A stretch of DNA of 64,000 nucleotides from Myxococcus xanthus (GTDB lineage Bacteria > Myxococcota > Myxococcia > Myxococcales > Myxococcaceae). Below the pieces are notes generated by a model that was not told the origin of the DNA, did no database searches, and saw only the letters and a program-made list of their open reading frames with translations. The stretch is taken from positions 124,001 to 188,000 of the forward strand of contig NZ_FNOH01000012.1 of assembly GCF_900106535.1 (NCBI RefSeq). Reading direction: 5' to 3'. How positions within the stretch are numbered: position 1 is the stretch's first letter; the number at the start of each line of letters is the position of its first letter. This document shows positions 41,453 to 49,819 of the stretch, piece by piece. Made by a program: the position numbers and the translations under genes.

Positions 41453-43579
41453 ATGAGTCGGGAAGTCTGGCCAGGCAAGCCCTGGCCTCGCGGCGCCACC
41501 TTCGATGGTTCAGGGGTCAACTTCGCCATCTACTCCCAGGTCGCGACCCGCGTGGAGGTCTGCCTGTTCGACCCCGCGGACCCGGCGCGCGAAATCGAAC
41601 GGTTCGGCCTGCCGGAGTCCACGGACTTCGTGCACCACGGCTACGTGCCGGGCCTGGAGCCAGGCACGCTCTACGGTCTGCGCGTTCATGGCCCGTACGA
41701 GCCCACCAAGGGCCACCGCTGCAATCCGCACAAGCTGCTGGTGGACCCCTACGCCAAGGCGCTCTACGGCGACGTGGACTGGCGCCAGCCGGTGTTCGGC
41801 TATCCACTGGGGCACGAGCAGCAGGACCTGGCGCGAGACGAACGCGACAGCGCGGCGGGCGTGCCCAAGTCCGTGGTGGTGAGCGACTACTTCGACTGGG
41901 GCAATGACCGGCGCCCGGACATCAACTGGCGTGAGACGGTGCTGTACGAGGCTCACGTGCGCGGCCTCACCATGCGCCACCCCGGCGTGCCCGAACACCT
42001 GCGTGGCACCTACGCGGGCCTGGCCTGCCCGCCCGTCATCGAGCATTTGCTGAAGCTGGGCGTGACGTCGGTGGAGTTGCTGCCGGTGCATGCCTTCGCG
42101 GACGACTCGTTCCTCGACGACAAGAAGCTGTCCAACTTCTGGGGCTACAACACGCTGGGCTACTTCGCGCCGGAGCAGTACTACGCCAGTCGCAAGACGC
42201 CCGGCGCCGCCGTCGCCGAGTTCAAGGCGATGGTGAGGGACCTGCACGCCGCGGGCATCGAGGTCATCCTCGACGTCGTCTACAACCACACCTGCGAGGG
42301 CAACCACCTGGGGCCCACGCTGTCGCTCAAGGGCATCGACAACGCGAGCTACTACTGGCTGATGCCGGACGGGCGGCACTACCTGGACTTCACCGGGTGC
42401 GGCAACAGCATCAACGCGTCCAACCCGCAGGCGGCGCGGCTCATCATCGACAGCCTCCGCTACTGGGTGACGGAGATGCACGTGGACGGGTTCCGCTTCG
42501 ACCTCGCCACGGTGCTGGGCCGCACGGGTGAAGGCGCGTTCGACCGCGACGCGGCGCTGTTCCAGATTCTCCACCAGGACCCGGTGCTCGGCCGCGTGAA
42601 ACTCATCGCCGAGCCCTGGGACGTGGGCCTCGGCGGCTACCAGGTGGGCGGATTCCCTCCGCCCTGGCGCGAGTGGAACGGCAAGTACCGGGACGCGCTG
42701 CGCCGCTACTGGAAGGGCGATGAGAACCTCGCCAGTGAGATGGGCTACCGAATCACGGGCAACGCGGACCTGTACGCGGAGGCGCGCCGGCGGCCCCAGG
42801 CGAGCATCAACTTCGTCACCGCGCATGACGGCTTCACGCTGCACGACCTGGTGACGTACAGCCACAAGCACAACGAGGCCAACGGCGAGCACAACCGTGA
42901 CGGCGCGGACGACAACCAGTCGTGGAACTGCGGCGTGGAGGGTGAGACGGACAAAGCGGACGTCATCGCCCTGCGCGAGCGGCAGAAGCGCAACCTGCTG
43001 GCCTCGCTCTTCCTGTCCACCGGCATCCCGATGATTGTCGCGGGTGACGAGATGGGCCGCACGCAGGGCGGCAACAACAACGCGTACTGCCAGGACAACG
43101 AGCTGTCGTGGGTGGATTGGAACCTGGATGAGCGGCGGCGGAAGCTGCTGGCGTTCACGCGCAAGCTCATCCACTTCCGCCACCGCCAGCCGGTGCTCCA
43201 GCGCCGCCGCTTCTTCAAGGGTCAGCACCTGTGGGACTCCGAGCACAAGGACCTGACGTGGTTCCGGCCGGATGGCCCGGAGATGAAGGCGGAGGACTGG
43301 GAGAAGCCCTTCGTGCGCTCGCTGGCATTCCTCCTGGGCGGCGACGCCATCCCCACGCCGGACGAGCGCGGGCAGCGCATCATCGGTGACGCGCTGCTGA
43401 TACTGCTCAACTCGCACCATGAGCCGGTGACGTACAAGCTGCCGCCTGCCGCGCAGAGCCAGCGATGGGAGCTGGAGCTCTGCACCACCGACGACAACCG
43501 GGGACCGGAGCCGGTGAAAGGTGAGACGTTCGAGCTCATCGGCCGCTCGCTCGCGGTGTTCCGGCAGGTCGCGGACTGA
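41453..43579 (+). CDS. glgX: glycogen debranching enzyme GlgX
   Basis: 708 residues from the ATG at 41453. Cleaves alpha-1,6 branches of phosphorylase-trimmed glycogen. An N-terminal CBM48-like domain (FDGSGVNFAIYSQVATRVEV) precedes the GH13 barrel: VILDVVYNHTCEGN, VDGFRFDLATVLGR (nucleophile Asp), LIAEPWDVGLGGY (acid Glu), NFVTAHDGFTLHDLV (stabilising Asp) and IPMIVAGDEMGRTQGGNNNA. All three catalytic acids are present and the length is typical. No other glycogen gene is in the window. Confidence 0.97.
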   Translation: MSREVWPGKPWPRGATFDGSGVNFAIYSQVATRVEVCLFDPADPAREIERFGLPESTDFVHHGYVPGLEPGTLYGLRVHGPYEPTKGHRCNPHKLLVDPYAKALYGDVDWRQPVFGYPLGHEQQDLARDERDSAAGVPKSVVVSDYFDWGNDRRPDINWRETVLYEAHVRGLTMRHPGVPEHLRGTYAGLACPPVIEHLLKLGVTSVELLPVHAFADDSFLDDKKLSNFWGYNTLGYFAPEQYYASRKTPGAAVAEFKAMVRDLHAAGIEVILDVVYNHTCEGNHLGPTLSLKGIDNASYYWLMPDGRHYLDFTGCGNSINASNPQAARLIIDSLRYWVTEMHVDGFRFDLATVLGRTGEGAFDRDAALFQILHQDPVLGRVKLIAEPWDVGLGGYQVGGFPPPWREWNGKYRDALRRYWKGDENLASEMGYRITGNADLYAEARRRPQASINFVTAHDGFTLHDLVTYSHKHNEANGEHNRDGADDNQSWNCGVEGETDKADVIALRERQKRNLLASLFLSTGIPMIVAGDEMGRTQGGNNNAYCQDNELSWVDWNLDERRRKLLAFTRKLIHFRHRQPVLQRRRFFKGQHLWDSEHKDLTWFRPDGPEMKAEDWEKPFVRSLAFLLGGDAIPTPDERGQRIIGDALLILLNSHHEPVTYKLPPAAQSQRWELELCTTDDNRGPEPVKGETFELIGRSLAVFRQVAD

Positions 43580-43693
43580 GGCAGATGCCGCATGCTAGGG
43601 TTCCCCGCCGAGGCCTTCCCCGGCGGGTGCGGCATGCCGGTGCCTAAGCGAAGCAGGTCCGCCGCCAGGGCGCTCGCACGAGCCGGAGGAACC

Positions 43694-44344
43694 GTGTCGC
43701 GGGATGCACAGGAAGAGGGCGTGAAGCAGGTGTACGGGGAGATTGCCTCGGCCTACGAGGTGCTCTTCCCCGCCCTGCACCGGTACGAGGAACGGGTGGA
43801 GCGGTTCCTCGCGGCGGTGGTGGCGCCCGGCGCCCGCGTGCTCGACGTGGGGTGTGGGCCGGGGCTTCACACCCGCGGACTGGACGCCTCCATCGCCGTG
43901 GTTGGCACCGACCTCTCCGAGGACATGCTCGCGCTGGCTCGGACAGCGCGGCCGGGTGGCGCGTGGCATGTACACAGCTACCACCAGCCGATTCCTCCCG
44001 ACTGGGGCCGCTTCACCGTCGCACTCGCCATTGGCTGTCTGGACTTCTGCGACGACCTGCCTCGCGTGCTGAAGCACCTCGCGGAGGCGCTGGAGCCGGG
44101 CGGCAAGCTGCTCTTCACCGTGCTGGAGCGACGGCCGGGGTTGGACGGGCACGAGGCGCCCGTGCAGCCGATTCAAACGGCGGGGCCGGCGGTGACGCTG
44201 CACCTGTACTCATTCGAGGAGACCGCCCGGGCCGTCGCGGAAGCAGGGCTGCTCCCACGCACGTACGCGCATGCACCCGGCTGGGTTCAGCTCACGGAGC
44301 AGCGGACCATGTGGTTCGGGTGGTGGGAGGTGGAGCGGCGCTGA
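43694..44344 (+). CDS. SAM-dependent methyltransferase
   Basis: 216 residues; GTG at 43694 chosen because GGAGGAACC precedes it. Class I Rossmann methyltransferase: VYGEIASAYEVLFPALHRYE, motif I ARVLDVGCGPGLHTRGL, acidic loop VVGTDLSEDMLAL, VALAIGCLDFCDDLP (post II) and EPGGKLLFTVLERRPG (post III). The substrate-binding C-terminal part (YSFEETARAVAEAGLLP) fits small-molecule or lipid methylases of the UbiE/Tam type. Substrate unknown; 115 bp after glgX. Confidence 0.85.
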   Translation: MSRDAQEEGVKQVYGEIASAYEVLFPALHRYEERVERFLAAVVAPGARVLDVGCGPGLHTRGLDASIAVVGTDLSEDMLALARTARPGGAWHVHSYHQPIPPDWGRFTVALAIGCLDFCDDLPRVLKHLAEALEPGGKLLFTVLERRPGLDGHEAPVQPIQTAGPAVTLHLYSFEETARAVAEAGLLPRTYAHAPGWVQLTEQRTMWFGWWEVERR

Positions 44345-44449
44345 GCGCGTGGCTCCAGGACCGCACTTCTGGTGCCTGAGGGCCACAGCCCGGCCACTCC
44401 AAGGTGTGCACGAGGCTTGCACTGGACTCCTCCCAGGAGGCATCGACAC

Positions 44450-44983
44450 GTGATTCGGCTGCGTTGGACCTGCATCGGGGCGTCTCTGCTGGCAATGGCC
44501 GTGGGTTGTGCGGAGGCCCCCCTCCGCGGCGACCCAACGCCGCCGAGCGTGTCGATTGCGCTCGTGGATGGCGGATGCGACCCGGAAACGAACTTCCGGT
44601 GCTTGTGCGTAGGGAACGTCGGAGACGCGGCGCCCCACCTTCGAGAGATCGGCGTAGACCTGGACGCCCTGCAAAAGAACGGTTGGCCGTGCGTACCGGG
44701 TGACTTCGACCAGGACGGAGAGCAGGACTATGCCTTTCCGGGCGAGGGATACTCGTGCAACCGGCCCGTCCCGGTGCGGGTGCTCTTCACGCGAGGCGGG
44801 CACCTGCGGGAAGTCCAGACGCTGCCGCGGAAGTTGAGCTGCCTTCAGCGCGATGTCTCCAATGACGCGGCCCTGCCCCCGGGACAGGGACTGGTCGATT
44901 GGGGTGAGGGGAATGCCACCTGGCGCTACCGGTTCGACGGCAAGGGCTGGCTCACCACCTCCCATCTCTCCGAGGCGCACTGA
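44450..44983 (+). CDS. lipoprotein, unknown
   Basis: 177 residues from a GTG at 44450 with AGGAGG ten bases upstream. Signal with lipobox (GASLLAMAVGC). Mature part has Cys-rich strands (GGCDPETNFRCLCVGNVGDA, GWPCVPGDFDQDGEQDYAFP, YSCNRPVP, KLSCLQRD) that could form three disulfides; FDQDGEQDY resembles a calcium-binding FG-GAP or dockerin-like loop. No family recognised. Confidence 0.65.
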   Translation: MIRLRWTCIGASLLAMAVGCAEAPLRGDPTPPSVSIALVDGGCDPETNFRCLCVGNVGDAAPHLREIGVDLDALQKNGWPCVPGDFDQDGEQDYAFPGEGYSCNRPVPVRVLFTRGGHLREVQTLPRKLSCLQRDVSNDAALPPGQGLVDWGEGNATWRYRFDGKGWLTTSHLSEAH

Positions 44984-45089
44984 TTCGGTACAACCGGGGC
45001 ACACCGCGCCAGGCCCCAGGCCCGCCTCGGTGTGCCGCGCGAATCCCTCCACTCCGACGCGGCATCGCCGCTGCCGAGGCCTCTTGACG

Positions 45090-45875
45090 ATGACGTTGTT
45101 TCCTCTTCGTTGGTTTTGTGCCGGTGCTCTTCTCATCACCCTGAGCACCGCCTGCACCCGCTCCACGCCGGCCGCGACGGTGGAGCGGAACATCCCCGTG
45201 AAGGCGCAGTCCCAGGGTCCGGACGAATACGTGCTGGCGGATGACGTGAGCGTGCGGAAGCTCGCGCCTGGCGTGTGGCTGCACATCACGGTGGTGACGT
45301 TGGAGCCATTCGGCCGCGTCTCCACCAACGGGCTCATCATCGAGGACGGTGAAACGTCCTTGCTGGTCGACACGGGCTGGGATGCACGGCAGGGCGCGCT
45401 ACTGCTCGACTGGGCCCGGGACACGCTTCGGCGTCCGGTCCGCGCGGCGGTGGTGACGCACTTCCATGAAGATCGCCTCGGTGGTGTTCCGGCGCTCGCC
45501 CCGCATGGCATCCCCGTCCATGGCTTGGAGGAGACGGCACGGATTGCCACGTCCCTGGGCCTGCCAGGCCCCACGGAGACCTTCGCCAAGACGAGCACGG
45601 TGGACTCCCTGGAGCTCTTCTTCCCGGGGGCGGGCCACGCGAAGGACAACATCGTCGTGTGGCACCGGGACAGCGGCGTGCTGTTCGGCGGCTGCTTCGT
45701 GAAGGACGGCGCCTCGACGAACCTGGGCAACGTGGCGGACGCGGACGTAGCGGCCTGGCCCGCGAGCCTGTCGCGGACGCGGCAGCGGTTTCCGGAGGCG
45801 CGCGTGGTGGTCCCGGGTCACGGACAGCCCGGTGGGCCGGAGCTGCTGGGCCACACGGAAGCGCTGCTCCGCTGA
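45090..45875 (+). CDS. subclass B1 metallo-beta-lactamase
   Basis: 261 residues from the ATG at 45090. Signal peptide ending TLSTAC-like (possible lipobox STAC). All B1 zinc ligands are visible: His-Phe-His-Glu-Asp in VTHFHEDRLGGVPAL (H116, H118, D120), His in PGAGHAKDNIVVW (H196), Cys in LFGGCFVKDG (C221, with the B1 Lys224), His in VVVPGHGQPGG (H263), and Asn in LGNVADAD (N233 position). Myxococcus is known to encode a B1 enzyme (MYX-1 type). It should hydrolyse penicillins, cephalosporins and carbapenems in the periplasm. Single gene in chromosomal context. Confidence 0.93.
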   Translation: MTLFPLRWFCAGALLITLSTACTRSTPAATVERNIPVKAQSQGPDEYVLADDVSVRKLAPGVWLHITVVTLEPFGRVSTNGLIIEDGETSLLVDTGWDARQGALLLDWARDTLRRPVRAAVVTHFHEDRLGGVPALAPHGIPVHGLEETARIATSLGLPGPTETFAKTSTVDSLELFFPGAGHAKDNIVVWHRDSGVLFGGCFVKDGASTNLGNVADADVAAWPASLSRTRQRFPEARVVVPGHGQPGGPELLGHTEALLR

Positions 45876-46115
45876 GCGACCTCGCGGAGCAACCGGGCAG
45901 GCGCGGGCGATGTGACTGTGCCTCGCCCACACGGACAGGAGCGTTGGCCAACACACCGTGGTGGGTCGTCCCACGCTCGCTCGCCTGCCGCTGAAGGTCT
46001 GTCCCCGGACATTCCCACACGGCTCCAGGGTTCACGGACATGGGCGCGGGCCCTTGCCGTCCCTACCGTCCCGCGGAGAAGCACGGGCCAATGGGCGTAG
46101 GGGACGGAGGGAGAC

Positions 46116-47090
46116 ATGAGGCTTGTGGCTGCGGTGTCGCTCGCGATGGTGGCGAGCGCGTGTACCTCGGTGCGGATGGAGCAGCGGGACGGTTGCTGGG
46201 TGAAGCAGACCCGGGCCTTTCCCTCCACGCTCAAGGAGGAAGTGGGGCCGTGCGCTCGGCCCGTGCCCATCTGGTCCGAGGACCGGCTCACGCGGCTGGT
46301 GCAGGAGTGCGTGATGCACACGGACTACCGCTGGCAGAGCAGCGCGTTGGTGGCGTGGAACCGAAGCGAACCCCTGCCGGAGCGGGAGTCCGAGGAGAAA
46401 GTCCTCGCGGCCTGCATGTCCCGGGCGGAGACCATCCTGAACACGGAGAAGGGCGCGCTGGAGCAGCGGCTGAGCGAGGTGGCGCGGGAGCGGGACACGC
46501 TGAAGGCGAGCATCGAGAAGGAGCGCAACCAGCATCAAGCCGCCCTCACGGAGCAGCTCACGCGTCACGACGCCAGCATGGAGCGGGCACGCAACCAGAT
46601 GCATGAGAGCAACAACCTGCTCGCGGAGGCGCTGGGTGAAGCAGCGAAGAAGCCCGCGCCCTCGGCGGTGGCGACGGCCACCTCCACGTCCAGCAGCGAG
46701 GGACTGGCGAACACGCAGACCGACTCCACGCAGCGCAGCGACGCGGCGCTCCGGGGTGACGTGTCGTCCTCTGCACGACGGAGCTCGTCGTCGCAGGGCC
46801 CCCAGACCGCGCCACCGCCCAGGGTGGTGAAGCCCATCATCGACACCACGGACGACACACCGCTCATGTGCGAACTGCCGTCGGCGACGAAGACGAAGGC
46901 GAATCAGTCACGCGCGTCCTCAAAGAAGAAGCGGCCGGGTGTCCGATACGCGTCTGAGTGCACGCAGATGAAGCCTGAACCATCCTTTCAGCCCGCCGAG
47001 CCGGAGGAGGCCATCCTGGCAACGCCCGCGCAGCAGACGGCGAAGGCGCCCATCCCTCTGGTGCCCCAGGACGCTGACGCCGTGAAGTAG
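46116..47090 (+). CDS. coiled-coil lipoprotein, unknown
   Basis: 324 residues; GGAGGGAG precedes the ATG. Lipobox in VSLAMVASAC. N-terminal ~90 residues hold several Cys (DGCWVKQ, GPCARPVP, QECVMH); residues ~100-170 are a coiled coil (LEQRLSEVARERDTLKASIE); then a Ser/Thr/Pro-rich linker and a basic stretch (SRASSKKKRPGVRYASEC). No domain recognised. A periplasmic scaffold or wall-associated lipoprotein is possible. Confidence 0.65.
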   Translation: MRLVAAVSLAMVASACTSVRMEQRDGCWVKQTRAFPSTLKEEVGPCARPVPIWSEDRLTRLVQECVMHTDYRWQSSALVAWNRSEPLPERESEEKVLAACMSRAETILNTEKGALEQRLSEVARERDTLKASIEKERNQHQAALTEQLTRHDASMERARNQMHESNNLLAEALGEAAKKPAPSAVATATSTSSSEGLANTQTDSTQRSDAALRGDVSSSARRSSSSQGPQTAPPPRVVKPIIDTTDDTPLMCELPSATKTKANQSRASSKKKRPGVRYASECTQMKPEPSFQPAEPEEAILATPAQQTAKAPIPLVPQDADAVK

Positions 47091-47121
47091 CGCCGAGGCA
47101 CACCACCGCGGGGCCGCCCCT

Positions 47122-47286
47122 TCACACGAAGTGGGCGGCCTCCAGTGCATACCCCTGCGCACGCATCGCCTGCAGTGCGTCACGGAGGCGCGGGGAGATG
47201 AGCAAGCGCGGCTCGGGCCTCAGTTCTCCACGCCGGTCCCCGAACAACGTATCTGAAGCGATTGCCGCGGAAACCGAGAAGGGGCC
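47122..47286 (-). pseudogene. C-terminal remnant of an unknown gene
   Basis: On the minus strand the last ~55 codons before the stop at 47122 read like real protein (GDRRGELRPEPRLLISPRLR, then DALQAMRAQGYALEAAHFV), ending like small Myxococcus immunity-type proteins. Upstream of about 47286 the frame becomes antisense to a forward frame and loses sense; there is no start. Probably a truncated gene at the edge of the low-GC region. Confidence 0.3.
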
Positions 47287-47334
47287 TATGCCCGAAGCGG
47301 TGCCGGAAGCTCCGAGCGCAACGCATTCAGCGAG

Positions 47335-47667
47335 TTGCGCGACATGGCGGTCGCGGAGAAGAACGTGCTTGAGGACAAGTTCCCCGTCACTGGCGTCAGG
47401 GCGCTTACTTCTGCCCCAGCACACTGGGTGACATCGCCACTGGCGATGACTGCCAACCTACCGGAGGTGCAGCGCTTTCTGCTGGGTGAAACAGCGCCAC
47501 AGCGCCTCCTGCAGTCAAGGGAGGCAACGTTAGCCAAACTCCTCCGAACCCCCTACGAGGCAGAGGCGAGGGCGCTACTTCCACAGAGTGAACGCCCAGC
47601 GCTCGCGACCGAAGAACAGAAACACCAGCACGCGCTGGCGGAGGTGCTGGGACGACCTATTCAGTAA
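47335..47667 (+). CDS. possible truncated protein
   Basis: About 110 codons from a TTG at 47335 (or ATG at 47344, 107 codons) to TAA. The sequence (DKFPVTGVRALTSAPAHWVT, LLGETAPQRLLQSREATLAK, ALATEEQKHQHALAEVLGRP) is plausible soluble helical protein. The sensible reading appears to extend upstream of the start codons, suggesting a 5'-truncated gene. Unknown family. Its end overlaps the end of the convergent secreted-protein gene by 11 bp. Confidence 0.3.
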   Translation: MRDMAVAEKNVLEDKFPVTGVRALTSAPAHWVTSPLAMTANLPEVQRFLLGETAPQRLLQSREATLAKLLRTPYEAEARALLPQSERPALATEEQKHQHALAEVLGRPIQ

Positions 47668-48211
47668 CAACGGGCTCAGGGTCAACAAGGTCCATTACCG
47701 CCGGGCGGACGCGCGCCGGGCGATGCTGCGGAGGATTGGCTTTTAGGTAGTCATTGCAAAAGTCATCCAACATTGGCTGGAGCCCTTCACGAATCAGGCT
47801 CCCGACATCATGCCTTGGCACGACGCCATAGCCGCCGCTGGTTGTCCATGTGATTGCGCGAGCAAGGCTTTTTGTCGACAGGAGTCTAACGAACTGACGA
47901 AGCGTGATGTCGACAGAGTAAATCACCGCTTCTTTTGGTTTCCCGATGTCGATGTTCACATGAAGGACGGGATACCCCGAGACCGAAATAGCTTCGTCGT
48001 CAGTGAAAATGCGGATGCCGGAACGTCTCAGGGCGAGTTCGGTCATTGTCCTCACCTGAGCAGTTGTAATGCTGGCATGTGGCGGCAAGCTTTGGACGAC
48101 AATTGCGACACCAGGCAAATAGCGAAGCGATTCGTCGACGTCGTCTGAAGCGGAAGCCGTCGCCCCAAAAGACATCAAAACCAACATCAATATATAGGAC
48201 AGTTGGCGCAT
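47657..48211 (-). CDS. secreted protein, unknown
   Basis: 184 residues from the ATG at 48211, preceded by GGGAGGC. Signal peptide (LSYILMLVLMSFGATASA). Mature part: YLPGVAIVVQSLPPHASITT, ELALRRSGIRIFTDDEAIS, VLHVNIDIGKPKEAVIYSVD, and WTTSGGYGVVPRHDVGSLIR. This alpha/beta pattern resembles small periplasmic proteins of unknown function. Low GC (about 55% in one line counted). It lies 32 bp downstream of the CC0125-type lipoprotein gene, same strand, and is likely co-transcribed. Confidence 0.65.
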   Translation of the reverse strand: MRQLSYILMLVLMSFGATASASDDVDESLRYLPGVAIVVQSLPPHASITTAQVRTMTELALRRSGIRIFTDDEAISVSGYPVLHVNIDIGKPKEAVIYSVDITLRQFVRLLSTKSLARAITWTTSGGYGVVPRHDVGSLIREGLQPMLDDFCNDYLKANPPQHRPARVRPAVMDLVDPEPVVTE

Positions 48212-48243
48212 GCCACCAGCCTCCCGCAGCCCAGGAGGCTGCA

Positions 48244-48915
48244 TCAATCTGCTCCGTCGCCCATCGCGGCGGCCCGTTCCTCGTTCGCGAGGTCTGCCCC
48301 GGAGAGAATGCGGTATCCAAGGGTCAAGGCGGCGCCTGCTTTGGCCGCGTCCACTTGGACTCGGTGCCCCTCTGGCGTGATGGCCGTCACCTTCCCGTCC
48401 CGCACAAGCGCGAGACGCTTGGACGTGTGAATCTGTTCACCAACGGCATCTCCGGGCGCGTTGGCCACCTTACCCGTGGAAACATCGACGACTTGCACGA
48501 GGATGGACACGGACGTCTTAGAGCGGTGCCGATCTGTACGACTCAAAGTGGCGTCGGGTTGTGCCTCCACACAGGCGATGACGCCCGACACCCAGCCCTT
48601 GGTCGGCGCAGGTTGCTGATAGACGTGGAGGGTGTTCCCGTAGCGGTTCGCAACGATGCTGCTTGGCCCCCTCGTAGTTCCGGAGTCAAGACGCCAGTCG
48701 TAGTTGCGGGGCCGACAGATAGCGACGGCGCGCTGATGGAAGTAGTCCTCAAGGGTGTCCACGCTTGTGAAGGCATTCCCCTTCACCTCGATGCGAACAA
48801 TGCCTGGGGCAACCTCGGTGTCTCGGTAGCCCCCGCGGATACCCATTCGCTGGTACGGAGTGGCGCATCCAGCAACCGTCAAAACAACTATCACAGCCCC
48901 CACAAGCCTCTTCAT
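48244..48915 (-). CDS. CC0125/CC1285-type lipoprotein
   Basis: 223 residues. Lipobox in VIVVLTVAGCATPY. The segment GIRGGYRDTEVAPGIVRIEV, KGNAFTSVDTLEDYFHQRAV, AIC follows the CC0125/CC1285 lipoprotein family (Gly-Tyr-x-Asp-Thr ... Gly-Asn-x-x-Thr-Ser ... Asp-Tyr ... Arg-Ala). Family members are small envelope lipoproteins of unknown role. The C-terminal half (SVSILVQVVDVSTGKVANAP, DGKVTAITPEGHRVQV) is extra. First gene of a two-gene leftward unit in the low-GC region; divergent from the HipA-like gene. Confidence 0.75.
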   Translation of the reverse strand: MKRLVGAVIVVLTVAGCATPYQRMGIRGGYRDTEVAPGIVRIEVKGNAFTSVDTLEDYFHQRAVAICRPRNYDWRLDSGTTRGPSSIVANRYGNTLHVYQQPAPTKGWVSGVIACVEAQPDATLSRTDRHRSKTSVSILVQVVDVSTGKVANAPGDAVGEQIHTSKRLALVRDGKVTAITPEGHRVQVDAAKAGAALTLGYRILSGADLANEERAAAMGDGAD

Positions 48916-49057
48916 GTTCCCCAGCCTCCCGCACGGCCTGAACGCCCGTCAACGCCCAGCCCTACCACCCTGGGGTGAGGGTGCCCCAGAGTGGGGAGGC
49001 TGAAGGGGCCTTGCAGGAATCCGTCCTCCCGGTCAAAGCTGGTCTTCGGGAGGGTGA

Positions 49058-49819
49058 ATGGCGAAGGTGCCGCGACCAGCGCACGCAGCGACGCTTTGGG
49101 GCGACCGAATCAAGCGGGTTCCAAGCGTCGTTCCGGTGGCGGAAGTGCTCGTCCCCAATGCGTGCGATGCCACCTACGCAATGGATGGGGACCGGCATTG
49201 GGTGCACAAGCGCCTACTGGGCGCCGATGGGCTTCTTGCGGAAGCGCTTGGTCTCCTGCTTGGTCAAGCGCTTGGCGCGCCCGTCCCGGAGGGAGCCGTA
49301 ACAGGCCCGCCTGACGACACCACCTGGCTCAGCGAAGTCATCCCGGACATCCAGCATTGGGACCGTCAGCTTGCGAACTTCATCGTCAACTATCCCGATG
49401 TCGGACGGCTGCTGGCACTCGACGCCATTCTCCTCAACGATGACCGCCATGAGGGGAACCTCGTCTTGCAGGCGACGGCGGAGCATGAGTACTCGCGCCG
49501 TGCCTGGGGCATCGACATGGCCAATGCCCTGGCTGGTAGGCCCACCGACTTCGCTGCGGCGGGCATGAATACGCCGAGCATCGCAAAGCTCGTCGACGGG
49601 ATTCCGGTCACGCTCATCCAAGAGGGGGCAATGCTGGCCGCTGTCCAGGCCCAGTCCCTCAGCACCTACCTCGTGAAGTCGATGGTGATGGAGGCCTGCT
49701 CGCTCTCTCGTGAACCCCGTGAAACAGAGGATGTGCTCCTGGGTGCGCTCCTCAGTCGAATGGCGCGTGCGCCGGAGCTCGTAGCAGAGTATCTTGAGAA
49801 AGTAGGTTCGCGCCCATGA
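49058..49819 (+). CDS. HipA-like kinase-fold protein
   Basis: 253 residues; CGGGAGGGTGA precedes the ATG. The kinase-fold core is visible: an N-lobe Lys in GDRHWVHKRLL, then LLALDAILLNDDRHEGNLVL, matching the Asn-x-Asp-Arg-His-x-x-Asn catalytic loop of HipA kinases, and WGIDMANAL, the Asp-containing metal-binding segment. It lacks the HipA N-terminal domain and is much shorter than E. coli HipA (440). The 3' end overlaps the next gene as ATGA. HipA-type kinases phosphorylate proteins such as glutamyl-tRNA synthetase; the target here is unknown. Confidence 0.8.
   Translation: MAKVPRPAHAATLWGDRIKRVPSVVPVAEVLVPNACDATYAMDGDRHWVHKRLLGADGLLAEALGLLLGQALGAPVPEGAVTGPPDDTTWLSEVIPDIQHWDRQLANFIVNYPDVGRLLALDAILLNDDRHEGNLVLQATAEHEYSRRAWGIDMANALAGRPTDFAAAGMNTPSIAKLVDGIPVTLIQEGAMLAAVQAQSLSTYLVKSMVMEACSLSREPRETEDVLLGALLSRMARAPELVAEYLEKVGSRP

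Noticed and set aside
41510-43420. 636-codon minus-strand frame opposite glgX
   Set aside because: Shadow of GlgX; Arg/His/Val-rich, no ribosome site, no domain.
48971-48990. CTGGGG/CCCCAG inverted repeat between the divergent lipoprotein and HipA-like genes
   Set aside because: Only six base pairs in GC-rich DNA; possible operator but too short to support.
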